A DNA stretch of 64,000 nt from Bradyrhizobium sp. WSM1743 (lineage in GTDB: Bacteria > Pseudomonadota > Alphaproteobacteria > Rhizobiales > Xanthobacteraceae), in the NCBI RefSeq assembly GCF_000473065.1, contig NZ_AXAZ01000001.1:372001-436000 (forward strand), written 5' to 3'. The position numbers and the translations under genes were made by a program. The notes beneath the pieces were generated by a model. It had not been told where the DNA came from. It was given only the letters and a program-made list of their open reading frames with translations, and ran no database searches. How positions within the stretch are numbered: the first letter of the stretch is position 1; every line of letters begins with the position of its first letter. Positions 42,078 to 51,632 of this stretch are shown piece by piece.

Positions 42078-43766
42078 ATGCTCGCCACCATTTCCATCCG
42101 CGCCAAGATCATCAGTGTCGTGGCGTTCCTGCTGGTTGCGATGGCTGGCATGGGCCTGCTCGCCGTCATGAAGATGCGGTCGATGAACGCCAACACGGTC
42201 GACATCACCACGAGCTGGATGCCGAGCGTGCGGGTGCTTGGCAACTTGCGAGCCGGGGTGATTACCTATCGCGACGTGATCCGCGAACACATGCTCGCCG
42301 AGACGCTGGAAGAGAAGCTCACGAACGAGAAGACGCTGGCGACCATGGTCGAAGCCAACACCAAGCTCCGCCAGAAGTATGAGCCGATGATCACCTCGCC
42401 GGAGGAGCGCGCGCTCTACAACGAATGGTCCAAGGTCTGGGACGAGTACAAGGCGGGTACTCAGGAAGTGATGGCGCTGTCGCGCAAGGAAGCCGGCAAG
42501 GTCCCGCACGAGGCTCATGAGCTCAACATCAAGGTCAACAAGATCGGGCTCAAGGCCGATGAGATCCTGAACAGGGACATCGAGCTTAATACCAAGGGCG
42601 GTGATCAAGCTGCGCAAGATGCGGCCGACAGCTATTCCTTTGCATTCATGTTGGTCTCGATCATCCTCGGCGCCGCGGTTATCGCCGGTATCGGTATCAG
42701 CTTCTATCTCGTCCGGGACATCTCCAGCGGCATCAACTCGATCATCCAGCCGATGCAGGCGCTGGGTAAGGGCGATCTCTCCGCCGAAGTCCCCCATCGC
42801 GGCGAGAAGACCGAGATCGGCGCCATGGCCGACGTGCTCCAGATCTTCAAGGAGGCGCTGATCGCCAAGAAGGCCGCGGACGTAGCCGCCGCGGCCGATG
42901 CCGAGGCCAAGATCGAGCGTGGCCGTCGCGTCGACAACATCACCCGCGAATTTGAAACGATGATCGGGGAGATCGTCCAGACCGTGTCGTCGGCCTCGAC
43001 CCAGCTCGAAGCCTCCGCCTCGACCCTGACTGCGACCGCCGACCGCTCGCAGCGACTGGCGACCACAGTGGCGGGCGCCTCGGAGGAAGCCTCGACCAAC
43101 GTGCAATCGGTGGCCTCGGCGACGGAGGAGATGGCCTCCTCGGTCGGCGAGATCAGCCGTCAGGTGCAGGAATCGGCGCGGATGGCGGGCGATGCCGTCG
43201 GCCAGGCGCGTTCCACCACCGAGCGCGTCAGCGAGCTTTCCAAGGCCGCCTCGCGCATCGGCGATGTCGTCGAGCTGATCAACACCATCGCCGGCCAGAC
43301 CAATCTCCTGGCACTGAATGCCACCATCGAGGCGGCGCGTGCGGGCGAAGCCGGTCGCGGCTTCGCTGTCGTCGCCTCCGAGGTGAAGGCGCTGGCCGAG
43401 CAGACCGCGAAGGCAACCGGCGAAATCGGCCAGCAGATTTCCGGCATCCAGGCGGCGACCAACGATTCGGTCGGTGCGATCAAGGAGATCTCCTCGACCA
43501 TCGAGCGCCTGTCGGAAATCTCCTCGGCGATTGCGGCGGCTGTGGAAGAGCAGGGCGCGGCGACGCAGGAAATCGCCCGCAACGTGCAGAAGGCGGCGCA
43601 GGGCACCCAGCAGGTCTCGTCCAACATCACCGACGTGCAGCGCGGCGCGACCGAGACCGGCACGGCCTCCTCGCAGGTGCTGTCGGCGGCGCAGATGCTG
43701 TCCAACGACTCGAACCGGCTGAAGACCGAGGTCAGCAACTTCCTGACCAACGTCCGCGCGGCGTGA
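42078..43766 (+). CDS. Methyl-accepting chemotaxis protein
   Basis: The 562-residue receptor has a first membrane helix at about residues 10-31, a periplasmic four-helix-type sensor of about 160 residues, a second helix at about 194-215 ([18 protein letters not shown], shown in part), a HAMP domain and a long coiled-coil signalling domain. The conserved tip reads [20 protein letters not shown]. No C-terminal CheR/CheB-binding pentapeptide is present. It lies 170 bases after otnK; whether it senses a sugar acid is unknown. Confidence 0.94.
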   Translation: MLATISIRAKIISVVAFLLVAMAGMGLLAVMKMRSMNANTVDITTSWMPSVRVLGNLRAGVITYRDVIREHMLAETLEEKLTNEKTLATMVEANTKLRQKYEPMITSPEERALYNEWSKVWDEYKAGTQEVMALSRKEAGKVPHEAHELNIKVNKIGLKADEILNRDIELNTKGGDQAAQDAADSYSFAFMLVSIILGAAVIAGIGISFYLVRDISSGINSIIQPMQALGKGDLSAEVPHRGEKTEIGAMADVLQIFKEALIAKKAADVAAAADAEAKIERGRRVDNITREFETMIGEIVQTVSSASTQLEASASTLTATADRSQRLATTVAGASEEASTNVQSVASATEEMASSVGEISRQVQESARMAGDAVGQARSTTERVSELSKAASRIGDVVELINTIAGQTNLLALNATIEAARAGEAGRGFAVVASEVKALAEQTAKATGEIGQQISGIQAATNDSVGAIKEISSTIERLSEISSAIAAAVEEQGAATQEIARNVQKAAQGTQQVSSNITDVQRGATETGTASSQVLSAAQMLSNDSNRLKTEVSNFLTNVRAA

Positions 43767-43935
43767 GACGTCTGGCCGCATGGCTGCGATGTCGATTTCG
43801 CAGTGCGGTAGCAGGGAAGTGAATGCGTGAAGGCCGCCGGAGGTTAGCGTTTCCGGCGGTGCTCAGGTAAAGGGGAAACAGGATCCCCGTGGGGGCGGAT
43901 TCCGTATCTCTGCCTGACCTGGAACTGCCTGGCGC

Positions 43936-46900
43936 ATGATTGCTCTGGTCCGTATTGCCCTGAGCCGACCTTATACGTTCGTCGTGCTAGCGCTGCTGCT
44001 GCTGATCATCGGACCGCTCGCGGCGCTGCGGACGCCCACCGACATCTTCCCGGACATTCGCATTCCCGTGATCGGCGTGGTCTGGCAGTACACCGGCCTG
44101 CCGCCGGACCAGATGTCTGGCCGCATCACCACGCCGTTCCAGCGCGCGCTGACGACGACCGTCAACGACATCGAGCACATCACGGCCAATTCCTATAACG
44201 GCTTCGGCATCATCAAGATCTTCTTCCAGCCCAACGTCGACATCCGCACCGCCAACGCGCAGGTGACCGCGATCTCGCAGACGCTGCTCAAGCAGATGCC
44301 GCCGGGCGCGACGCCGCCCTTGATCCTGAACTACTCGGCGTCCACCGTGCCGATCATCCAGGTCGCGCTGTCAGGTGAGGGGCTCACCGAGCAGAACCTC
44401 GCCGATATCGGCATCAATCAGCTTCGCACGCCGCTGGTCACCGTGCCCGGCGCGGCGATCCCTTACCCCTTCGGCGGCAAGCAGCGCCAGGTCCAGATCG
44501 ACCTCGATCCCACCGCGCTCCAGGCCCGCGGCCTCTCCGGCCAGGATGTCGCCAATGCGCTCGCCGCGCAAAACCTGATCACGCCGGTCGGCACCCAGAA
44601 GATCGGTCAGTTCGAATACAACATTCAGCTCAACAACTCGCCGCTCCGGATCGACGAGCTCGGCAATCTGCCGATCAAGACCGTCAACGGCGCCATGGTC
44701 TATGTGCGCGACGTCGCCACCGTGCGCGACGGCAATCCGCCGCAGACCAACATCGTCCATGTCGACGGCAACCGCTCGGTGCTGATGATGGTGCTGAAGG
44801 CGGGCGCGACCTCGACGCTCGATATCATCGCCGGCATCAAGCAGAAGGTCATCGACGTCAAGGATCAGATGCCGGATGCGCTGAAGATCGGCTTCATCGG
44901 CGACCAGTCGGTGTTCGTCCGCGGCGCGATCCAAGGCGTCGCCTTCGAGGGCGTGATCGCGGCGCTGCTCACCAGCGTCATGATCCTGTTGTTCCTCGGC
45001 AGCTGGCGCTCGACGATCATCATCGCGGTGTCGATCCCGCTCTCCGTGCTCGGCGCCATCATCATGCTGTCGGCGATCGGCGAGACGCTCAACATCATGA
45101 CGCTCGGCGGTCTCGCGCTCGCGGTCGGCATCCTTGTCGACGACGCAACCGTCACCATCGAGAACATCAACTACCATCTGGAGCAGGGCAAGCCGGTCGA
45201 GCAGTCGATCCTCGACGGCGCCAACCAGATCGTGACGCCGGCCTTCGTCTCGCTGCTGTGCATCTGCATCGTGTTCGTGCCGATGTTCTTCCTCACCGGC
45301 GTGGCACGCTTCCTGTTCGTGCCGATGGCGGAAGCCGTGATGTTCGCGATGATCTGGTCGTTCATCCTGTCGCGCACGCTGGTGCCGACCATGGCGAACT
45401 ATCTGTTGCAAGCGCACGTCCATCACGAAGGCGGACCGCCGAAATCGCGCAATCCCTTCATCTGGTTTCAGCGCGGCTTCGAAGCGCGGTTCGAACGTAT
45501 CCGTGGCGGCTATCGTGGTTTGCTCGCTCTCGCGCTGGCGCACCGCGCGGTGTTCGTGATCGGCTTCCTCTGCGTGGTCGGCGCGTCCTTCGCGCTGGTG
45601 CCGTTCCTGGGACGCAACTTCTTCCCGGCGGTCGATGCCGGCAACATCCTGATGCATGTCCGCACGCAAGTAGGCACCCGCGTCGAGGAGACCGCGAACC
45701 AGCTCGCCGATGTGCAGAAGGCAGTGCGCAAGCTGATCCCGGGCGAGATCGAGACCATGACCGACAACATCGGGATGCCGATCTCCGGCATCAACATGAC
45801 CTACAACAACACCGGCGTGATCGGCCCGCAGGACGGCGACATCCAGATCAAGTTGAAGGAAGGCCACAAGCCGACGGAAGAGCACGTGAAGGTGCTGCGC
45901 GAGCAGCTGCCGCGCCTGTTCCCCGGCGTCAGCTTCGCGTTCCTGCCGGCCGATATCGTCAGCCAGATCCTGAATTTCGGCGCGCCGGCGCCGATCGACC
46001 TGCAAATCCGCGGCCCCAATCTGAGCGCGAATTTCGCTTATGCCAACAGCCTGCTGGCCAAGGTCCGCAAGATTCCGGGCGTTGCCGACGCACGCATCCA
46101 GCAGTCGCCGAACAACCCGACCTTCAACATCGACGTCGACCGCACCCGCGCCCAATATGTCGGCCTGACCGAGCGCGATGTCACCAACAGCCTCGTGGTC
46201 AATCTCGCCGGTTCATCGCAGGTCGCGCCGACCTACTACCTCAATCCTGACAACGGCGTGTCCTATTCGATCGTGATGCAGACGCCGCAATACCAGATCG
46301 ACTCGCTCAGCGCGCTGCAGACGCTGCCGATCACCGCAGCCGGCAATGCGCAGTCGCCGATCCTCGGCGGCATATCCGACATCAAGCGCTCGACCTCCAG
46401 CGCGGTGGTGTCGCAATACGACATCCAGTCGATGGTGCAGATCTTTGCGACGACTTCGGGCCGCGATCTCGGCGCGGTCGCCGCCGACATCCGAAAATTG
46501 ATCGCCGACACTGCGAAAGAGGTTCCGAAGGGCTCCTCCGTGGTATTGCTCGGCCAGGTGCAGACCATGAACAGCGCCTTCACCGGTCTGCTGTTCGGCC
46601 TGCTCGGAGCCGTCGTGCTGATCTACTTCCTGATCGTCGTGAACTTCCAGTCCTGGTCCGATCCGTTCGTGATCATCACGGCGCTGCCGGCCGCGCTCGC
46701 CGGTATCGTCTGGATGCTGTTCATGACGGAGACCACGCTGTCGGTCCCGGCGCTCACCGGCGCCATCATGTGCATGGGCGTTGCCACTGCCAACAGCGTG
46801 CTGGTGATCTCCTTCGCCCGCGAGCGCTACGAGGAGCTCGGCGATCCCATCACTGCTGCGCTCGAAGCCGGCTTCGTCCGGTTTCGCCCCGTCCTGATGA

Positions 46901-47115
46901 CCGCGCTCGCCATGATCATCGGCATGGCGCCGATGGCGCTGGGGCTGGGTGAGGGCGGCGAGCAGAATGCGCCGCTCGGCCGCGCCGTGATCGGCGGCCT
47001 CATCTTTGCAACCTTCGCCACGCTGATGTTCGTTCCCGTGGTGTTCAGCATGGTCCACAAGAAACAAGGCGCCAAAGCCGCCGCCTCATTGGAGACTCCG
47101 CATGTCGCCCACTGA
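43936..47115 (+). CDS. RND-family efflux transporter permease (HAE1/AcrB-like)
   Basis: The 1059-residue protein has the RND layout: a first membrane helix at residues 13-31, a large periplasmic part, helices 2-6 around 335-480 with the proton-relay Asp pair in AVGILVDDATV, a second periplasmic part and helices 8-12 from about 870. The C-terminal region GMAPMALGLGEGGEQNAPLG is typical. It pumps hydrophobic compounds outward with protons. No clear ribosome site precedes the ATG. The adaptor gene follows with a 14-base overlap; no outer-membrane TolC-type gene is present. Confidence 0.93.
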   Translation: MIALVRIALSRPYTFVVLALLLLIIGPLAALRTPTDIFPDIRIPVIGVVWQYTGLPPDQMSGRITTPFQRALTTTVNDIEHITANSYNGFGIIKIFFQPNVDIRTANAQVTAISQTLLKQMPPGATPPLILNYSASTVPIIQVALSGEGLTEQNLADIGINQLRTPLVTVPGAAIPYPFGGKQRQVQIDLDPTALQARGLSGQDVANALAAQNLITPVGTQKIGQFEYNIQLNNSPLRIDELGNLPIKTVNGAMVYVRDVATVRDGNPPQTNIVHVDGNRSVLMMVLKAGATSTLDIIAGIKQKVIDVKDQMPDALKIGFIGDQSVFVRGAIQGVAFEGVIAALLTSVMILLFLGSWRSTIIIAVSIPLSVLGAIIMLSAIGETLNIMTLGGLALAVGILVDDATVTIENINYHLEQGKPVEQSILDGANQIVTPAFVSLLCICIVFVPMFFLTGVARFLFVPMAEAVMFAMIWSFILSRTLVPTMANYLLQAHVHHEGGPPKSRNPFIWFQRGFEARFERIRGGYRGLLALALAHRAVFVIGFLCVVGASFALVPFLGRNFFPAVDAGNILMHVRTQVGTRVEETANQLADVQKAVRKLIPGEIETMTDNIGMPISGINMTYNNTGVIGPQDGDIQIKLKEGHKPTEEHVKVLREQLPRLFPGVSFAFLPADIVSQILNFGAPAPIDLQIRGPNLSANFAYANSLLAKVRKIPGVADARIQQSPNNPTFNIDVDRTRAQYVGLTERDVTNSLVVNLAGSSQVAPTYYLNPDNGVSYSIVMQTPQYQIDSLSALQTLPITAAGNAQSPILGGISDIKRSTSSAVVSQYDIQSMVQIFATTSGRDLGAVAADIRKLIADTAKEVPKGSSVVLLGQVQTMNSAFTGLLFGLLGAVVLIYFLIVVNFQSWSDPFVIITALPAALAGIVWMLFMTETTLSVPALTGAIMCMGVATANSVLVISFARERYEELGDPITAALEAGFVRFRPVLMTALAMIIGMAPMALGLGEGGEQNAPLGRAVIGGLIFATFATLMFVPVVFSMVHKKQGAKAAASLETPHVAH

Positions 47116-48304
47116 ATCCCGCTCGGCGGTGTCGCACCGGAAACTGGGCATCTTCGGCGTGGTGGCGCTGATTGCGGCAGGCCTTGTCGTCGGCACCGGC
47201 ATCAGGGCCCGCGAGGAGCAGGGCATCAAGCTGAAAGAATGGACTGACGACCAGGCCGTTCCCAGCGTGGCGGTGACGCTGCCCAGCGTCAAGGACCTCA
47301 ACGCCACCATCGATCTGCCGGGCCGGCTGGAAGCCTACTACCGTGCGCCGATCTTCGCGCGCGTGTCGGGCTACCTGAAGAGCTGGAGTGCCGACATCGG
47401 TGCCCGCGTCAGGGCAGGTCAGGTGATTGCGGAGATCGAGGCGCCCGATCTCGATCAGCAGCTGCTGCAGGCCCGCGCCGATCTCGCCAGCCAGCAGGCC
47501 AGCGCCAGATTGTCGGAGGCAACGCTCAACCGGCGCAAGACGCTGGTCGCTTCCAACTTCGTCTCCGCGCAGGAGATCGACGAGCGCACCGCCGACCTTT
47601 CCAACAAGAACGCCGCGGTCAATTCGGGCAAGGCCAATGTCGAGCGGCTGGAAGCGCTCGCCGGCTACAAGAAGATCACCGCGCCGTTCGACGGCGTCGT
47701 CACCGCGCGCGACACCGATGTCGGCGCGCTGATCAATGCCGGCGGCGGCTCAGGCCCGGCGATGTTCGTGATCTCCGACATCACCAAGCTGCGCGTCTAC
47801 GTCAACGTGCCCCAGAATTACGTGCCGGCGATCAAAATCGGCGCCAAGGCCACCATCACGCTGCCGGAATATCCAAACCGGACGTTCCAGGCGACGGTGG
47901 AGGCCTCCTCGCAGGCCGTCGACGTCGCCTCCGGCACCACGCGCATGCAGCTCGGGCTCGACAATTCGTCAGGCGAGCTGATGCCCGGCGGCTATGCCAG
48001 CGTGAAACTGAGCCTCCAGCGTGACGCCGCGCCGCTCAGCATTCCCGCCAGCGCCTTGATCTTCAACGGCAGCGGCCTGCGTGTCGCGACCGTCGGTGCG
48101 GACGACAAGGTGCGGTTCAAGAGCGTGACCATCGCCCGCGACCTCGGCCGCGAGATCGAGCTCGCCTCAGGCATCGCGCCGGACGATCGCATCATCACGG
48201 CGCCGCCGGATGGTCTTTCCGACGGTGATGCGGTCCGCGTCGTCGGCGCCGGCGCCAAGGGCAAGCCGGCGACCGCGTCGGAGAAGCAGCCGCCGAAGAG
48301 CTAG
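47102..48304 (+). CDS. RND efflux periplasmic adaptor (membrane fusion protein)
   Basis: The 400-residue protein has an N-terminal anchor (LGIFGVVALIAAGLVVGTGI, about residues 17-36), a lipoyl half-motif (YRAPIFARVSGYLKSW) paired with KKITAPFDGVVTARDTD, an alpha-helical hairpin between them, and a beta-barrel and membrane-proximal domain. It bridges the pump to an outer-membrane channel. Its ATG lies within the end of the permease gene, the reverse of the usual adaptor-first order. Confidence 0.93.
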   Translation: MSPTESRSAVSHRKLGIFGVVALIAAGLVVGTGIRAREEQGIKLKEWTDDQAVPSVAVTLPSVKDLNATIDLPGRLEAYYRAPIFARVSGYLKSWSADIGARVRAGQVIAEIEAPDLDQQLLQARADLASQQASARLSEATLNRRKTLVASNFVSAQEIDERTADLSNKNAAVNSGKANVERLEALAGYKKITAPFDGVVTARDTDVGALINAGGGSGPAMFVISDITKLRVYVNVPQNYVPAIKIGAKATITLPEYPNRTFQATVEASSQAVDVASGTTRMQLGLDNSSGELMPGGYASVKLSLQRDAAPLSIPASALIFNGSGLRVATVGADDKVRFKSVTIARDLGREIELASGIAPDDRIITAPPDGLSDGDAVRVVGAGAKGKPATASEKQPPKS

Positions 48305-48313
48305 GGCGGTCTC

Positions 48314-48447
48314 GTGCCCCGGACGCAGCGCAGCATGAAATGATGCGCTGCTGAGCCGGGGCCCATCTCTCCTAGCGGTATACGTTGCTGTCTGGGTCGT
48401 CCCGGCTCTGCGGAGCGGCACTTCGCACCGCACCGCGTCCGGGACAC
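48314..48447. repeat. Intergenic palindrome, class B (copy 2)
   Basis: GTGCCCCGGACGCAGCGCAG on the left and GCGTCCGGGACAC on the right match the ends of the copy at 15605-15718; the centre differs. It lies between the convergent adaptor and thiolase-like genes. Confidence 0.85.
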
Positions 48448-48456
48448 GAGAGCCGG

Positions 48457-49965
48457 CTACGCCACCCGCCACTCCGGCACGCCATCCCCAGCCATCGTGA
48501 TCTCGCCGAACGAACCCACCGGCGTGCGATCCATGTTGAGCAGATGCGCCAGCGTCGCGCTATCGCTCGCCGGAATTCGCGCCAACGTGCGGCGATCATC
48601 CAGCGTCCGCAGCATCACCACGCCGTGCTCGACATCGCCGCCGCGGCCGTAGAGCACCGTAAAGCTCTCGACCTTGCCCTTGCCGTTTGCCTCCGTCACG
48701 AACTCCGGGACCGCGCGCTTGTTGCGGTCGGCCTCGCCTTGCACGCTCGTCTCCTGCGCCAGCGCCTCGCGCGGTGGCGTCTTCGAGACCACCAGCGCAT
48801 GATGCTTGGTGACGAAGCCGCCCTGGCCATAGAGCAGGCCGAGCCTTGCGCCATCACGCACACGCCGCACCATCGCACAGGCCGCATGCGTCATGTAGGT
48901 GTTGAGCGGAGCGCCGAAGAAGGTGAGCCCGCCGGTCATGGTTGGCTGCACATCGGCACCTAAGCCCAGCGTCCGCCGCGCCATCTTGGGCACGCACGGA
49001 AAACAGCTGTAGAGCTCGATCGCGTCGAATTGTCTGCCGTCGCCCCCGGCGAGGTCCGTCACCGCTTTCAGCACCGCGTTCTGCGGATGGCTCTCGTAGA
49101 ACTGGTCGCGCAGCAGATAGTCGCGCGGCTCCTCCGCCGAGGCGCCGCCGAGCGGATAGACCAGTTTGTCCTCGGCAATCCCGGCCGCCCGCGCCTTGGC
49201 AAGACTGGTGAGCAGCAGCGCGCCGCCCATATTGACGCTGGGATTGGCAACCATGAGCTTGTTGTAGGGCCACGCGATCAGGCGGTTATCGGCAGTCGGC
49301 GTCGTGATCTCCTCGGGCGCATAGCGCCGCTTCAGCCAAGCATTGGGATTTTGCCCGGCGGCTTCCGAATAGCGCGACCATAGCGTGCCGGACTCCGCCA
49401 TTGCCTCGCGCGGCGTCTGGCCCCACTGCGCAGAAGACGCCGCCTCATAGAACGGATAGACGGTGACGGGACGAAATACGCCGAGCTTCACCGCTAAGGG
49501 CTTCTGGAACGCCGCGCCGCGCTTGGGCTCCTCGACATCATGGGCGAACGGGGTCCATGGCAGCTTGACGCCGGCACGCTCCGCCTTGGTCGCAGTCGAC
49601 TGCGCCTCCGCGCCGCAGACTGCCGCCACGCCGCATTCCCCGCGCGCGATGCGCTTGGCCGCCTCGTGGATGTAGCGGATCGGGCTCTCGCCGCCGACCG
49701 GGCCGTAATAGCAATGCGCGGGCGAGATGCCGAGGCGCCGTGCCAAAAGCTTCTCCGGATCGCGATAGCGCCAGCTCAGGAAGTTGACGACGTCGAGCGA
49801 CTGCACCTCGCCGAGCAGCTTTGCACCGGCATCGGCCTCGGCGCGCCGCAGCGCCTGTTCGAGCAGATCGAGCGGCTCGAGGCCTTCCGTGATCTCCTTG
49901 GGGCGGTCGACGATCTCGCCGATGCCGACGATGACGGGAATGCGGTCTTCAGGAATATTGGTCAT
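48457..49965 (-). CDS. Thiolase-like protein type 1 (acetyl-CoA acetyltransferase-related, probably without thiolase activity)
   Basis: The 502-residue protein has a thiolase-fold core plus an extra C-terminal domain (VLYGRGGDVEHGVVMLRTLDD, about residues 425-460, an OB-fold-like addition). At the place of the nucleophilic Cys it reads YGPVGGESPIRYIHEAA, so the catalytic Cys appears to be missing, as in mycobacterial thiolase-like protein type 1. It may bind acyl-CoA or act with another subunit. The start at 49965 follows AAGAAGAA. It belongs to the acyl-CoA region that runs to the window end. Confidence 0.83.
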   Translation of the reverse strand: MTNIPEDRIPVIVGIGEIVDRPKEITEGLEPLDLLEQALRRAEADAGAKLLGEVQSLDVVNFLSWRYRDPEKLLARRLGISPAHCYYGPVGGESPIRYIHEAAKRIARGECGVAAVCGAEAQSTATKAERAGVKLPWTPFAHDVEEPKRGAAFQKPLAVKLGVFRPVTVYPFYEAASSAQWGQTPREAMAESGTLWSRYSEAAGQNPNAWLKRRYAPEEITTPTADNRLIAWPYNKLMVANPSVNMGGALLLTSLAKARAAGIAEDKLVYPLGGASAEEPRDYLLRDQFYESHPQNAVLKAVTDLAGGDGRQFDAIELYSCFPCVPKMARRTLGLGADVQPTMTGGLTFFGAPLNTYMTHAACAMVRRVRDGARLGLLYGQGGFVTKHHALVVSKTPPREALAQETSVQGEADRNKRAVPEFVTEANGKGKVESFTVLYGRGGDVEHGVVMLRTLDDRRTLARIPASDSATLAHLLNMDRTPVGSFGEITMAGDGVPEWRVA

Positions 49966-50002
49966 TTCTTCTTGCTTCACGTTTCAGTCTCGGGCACGCC
50001 GT

Positions 50003-50119
50003 CGTCCTTCGAGGCCTTCGCTGCGCTACGGCACCTCAGGATGACGGCTGCGGGGGAAGCGTCATCCTGAGGTGCGAGGCCGGCGGCGCAACGCGCCGTC
50101 GGGCGAGCCTCGAAGGATG
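50003..50119. repeat. Intergenic palindrome, class H
   Basis: CGTCCTTCGAGGC on the left pairs with GCCTCGAAGGATG on the right, and GCACCTCAGGATGACG in the centre pairs with CGTCATCCTGAGGTGC. Only one copy is seen in the window. It lies between two minus-strand genes. Confidence 0.8.
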
Positions 50120-50148
50120 GGCCGCGAACACCACGCCGGCCACAGCAA

Positions 50149-51282
50149 CTACTCCGCCACCAGCGCATTCATGTGCTCGACGGCTTCGGCAAAATCTTCC
50201 TTGAACTCCTGCACCACGGCACCCGCCGACTTCACGCTGTCGATCAGGCCGACACCCTGGCCGACGAAATAGCTGACGAGATCGCGCGCCTTGGCGTTGC
50301 CGCTTGCGGCAGCTCGGTCGATGGAATGGAAGGCGTCGCGGCTGATGATGCTTTGCAGCGGCATCGGCAGCGCGCCCGGGCTGTCCGGCGCGCGGTCCCA
50401 GGCATCGGTCCAGACCGAACGGAGCTGCCGGGCCGGTTTGCCGGTGCGGCCTTTCGAGCGCACCGCGTCGCGCGAGGAGGCCGCGATCATCTTCTTGCGA
50501 AAGATCTCCGTGGTCTCGGCCTCGACGGTGGCGAGCCACACCGAGCCGGTCCAGGCGCCGGCCGCGCCCATCGCCATGCAGGCCGCCATCTGTCGTCCGG
50601 TCATGATGCCGCCGGCCGCCAGCACCGGCACGTCGCGGATGGGCTTGATCGCCTTGATCACCTCCGGCACCAGCACCATGGTCGAGACCTCGCCGCAATG
50701 GCCGCCGGCCTCGGTGCCCTGCACCACGAGGATGTCGATGCCGGCCGCGACCTGGCGCAGCGCGTGCTCCTTGGCGCCGACCAGTGCCGCAACGGGGACG
50801 CCGTGTTTCCTGCCCATCTCGATCATCGCCTTCGGCGGCACGCCCAGCGCATTGGCGATCAGCCGGATCGGATGATTGAAGGAGACCTCCAGCAGCTGAA
50901 GCGCGGTCTTCGCATCGAACGGTTGCGGTTGATTGTCTGCCACTTCAGTGGCGGTCAGCTCGATATCGTATTTCTTCAGAAGATCGCGCGTGTAGTCGCG
51001 GTGCGCCTGCGGCACGCGCGCTTCCAGGCTCTTCCAGGTGACGTCCTTCTCGCCTGCGGTCGAGATGTTTTCGGGGATCAGCACGTCGATGCCGTAGGGC
51101 TTGCCGTCGACGTGATCGTCGATCCATGTCAGTTCGCGTTCGAGCGTGTCGGGCGTGTGCACGGTCGCGCCCAGCACGCCGAAGCCGCCGGCACGGCTGA
51201 CGGCAGCGACGACGTCGCGGCAATGGCTGAAGGCGAGCAGTGGGAATTCGATGCCCAGCATGTCGCAGATCGGCGATTTCAT
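50149..51282 (-). CDS. Nitronate monooxygenase-family flavoprotein
   Basis: The 377-residue protein has the FMN TIM-barrel pattern of NMO/2-nitropropane dioxygenase: AFSHCRDVVAAVSRAGGFGVLG near the start (two blocks), VVQGTEAGGHCGE around residue 188 and VPVLAAGGIMTGRQMAACMAMGA near 220. Members oxidise alkyl nitronates such as propionate 3-nitronate; some relatives serve fatty-acid metabolism as enoyl reductases. Its place among acyl-CoA genes leaves the latter open. Confidence 0.88.
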   Translation of the reverse strand: MKSPICDMLGIEFPLLAFSHCRDVVAAVSRAGGFGVLGATVHTPDTLERELTWIDDHVDGKPYGIDVLIPENISTAGEKDVTWKSLEARVPQAHRDYTRDLLKKYDIELTATEVADNQPQPFDAKTALQLLEVSFNHPIRLIANALGVPPKAMIEMGRKHGVPVAALVGAKEHALRQVAAGIDILVVQGTEAGGHCGEVSTMVLVPEVIKAIKPIRDVPVLAAGGIMTGRQMAACMAMGAAGAWTGSVWLATVEAETTEIFRKKMIAASSRDAVRSKGRTGKPARQLRSVWTDAWDRAPDSPGALPMPLQSIISRDAFHSIDRAAASGNAKARDLVSYFVGQGVGLIDSVKSAGAVVQEFKEDFAEAVEHMNALVAE

Positions 51283-51632
51283 GGCTCTCTCCCGGCGGCA
51301 ACCGTCGCGTTCTCGTTGGCTTCGGAGCGATGCGAGACGACGCTAGCTGATCGTCACCTGCGATGCCATGCCGGATTCGACGACGCATCTTGCGTGCAGA
51401 CGTCGTGCGATTACGCCTGCAGCACCGACGTCTCCTGGCGGATCAGTGACGAGGTCGCGGCGGTGACGCCGTCATTCCGGGCTCGCCCTGCGGGCGCCCC
51501 GGAATGACGGCGGGGAGGGGGTGCCATGACAAAAAGTAGAGTTGGCCCGTCCGACAATGCATTTCGGCGCCCTTGTCATCGGCCATCCGCGGGCTAATTA
51601 ATGCAGACGCATCTTTCCGCCGGAGCCCCCGC
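51283..51632. other. 350-base gene-free gap with one short class D palindrome
   Basis: This gap separates the divergent nitronate monooxygenase and YghU-type genes and should hold both promoters; no convincing -35/-10 pair was recognised. A short class D palindrome lies at 51471-51508. A GC-poorer patch (ATGACAAAAAGTAGAG, 51526-51541) follows it. No conserved ORF was seen. Confidence 0.6.
51471..51508. repeat. Intergenic palindrome, class D (short copy 2)
   Basis: GTCATTCCGGGCTCGCC and GGCGCCCCGGAATGAC form a near-perfect hairpin with a small loop. The outer arms equal those at 31311-31414. Confidence 0.85.

Noticed and set aside
43767..43935. Gap between the MCP and RND genes examined for a promoter, regulator site or small gene
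   Set aside because: Only a short GGATCCCCGTGGGGGCGGATTCC-like GC-rich symmetry (in parts) was noticed; no convincing promoter, terminator or ORF.
44371..46155. 594-codon open frame on the minus strand
   Set aside because: Antisense to the RND permease; rich in Arg, Asp and His like other mirror frames and without family features.
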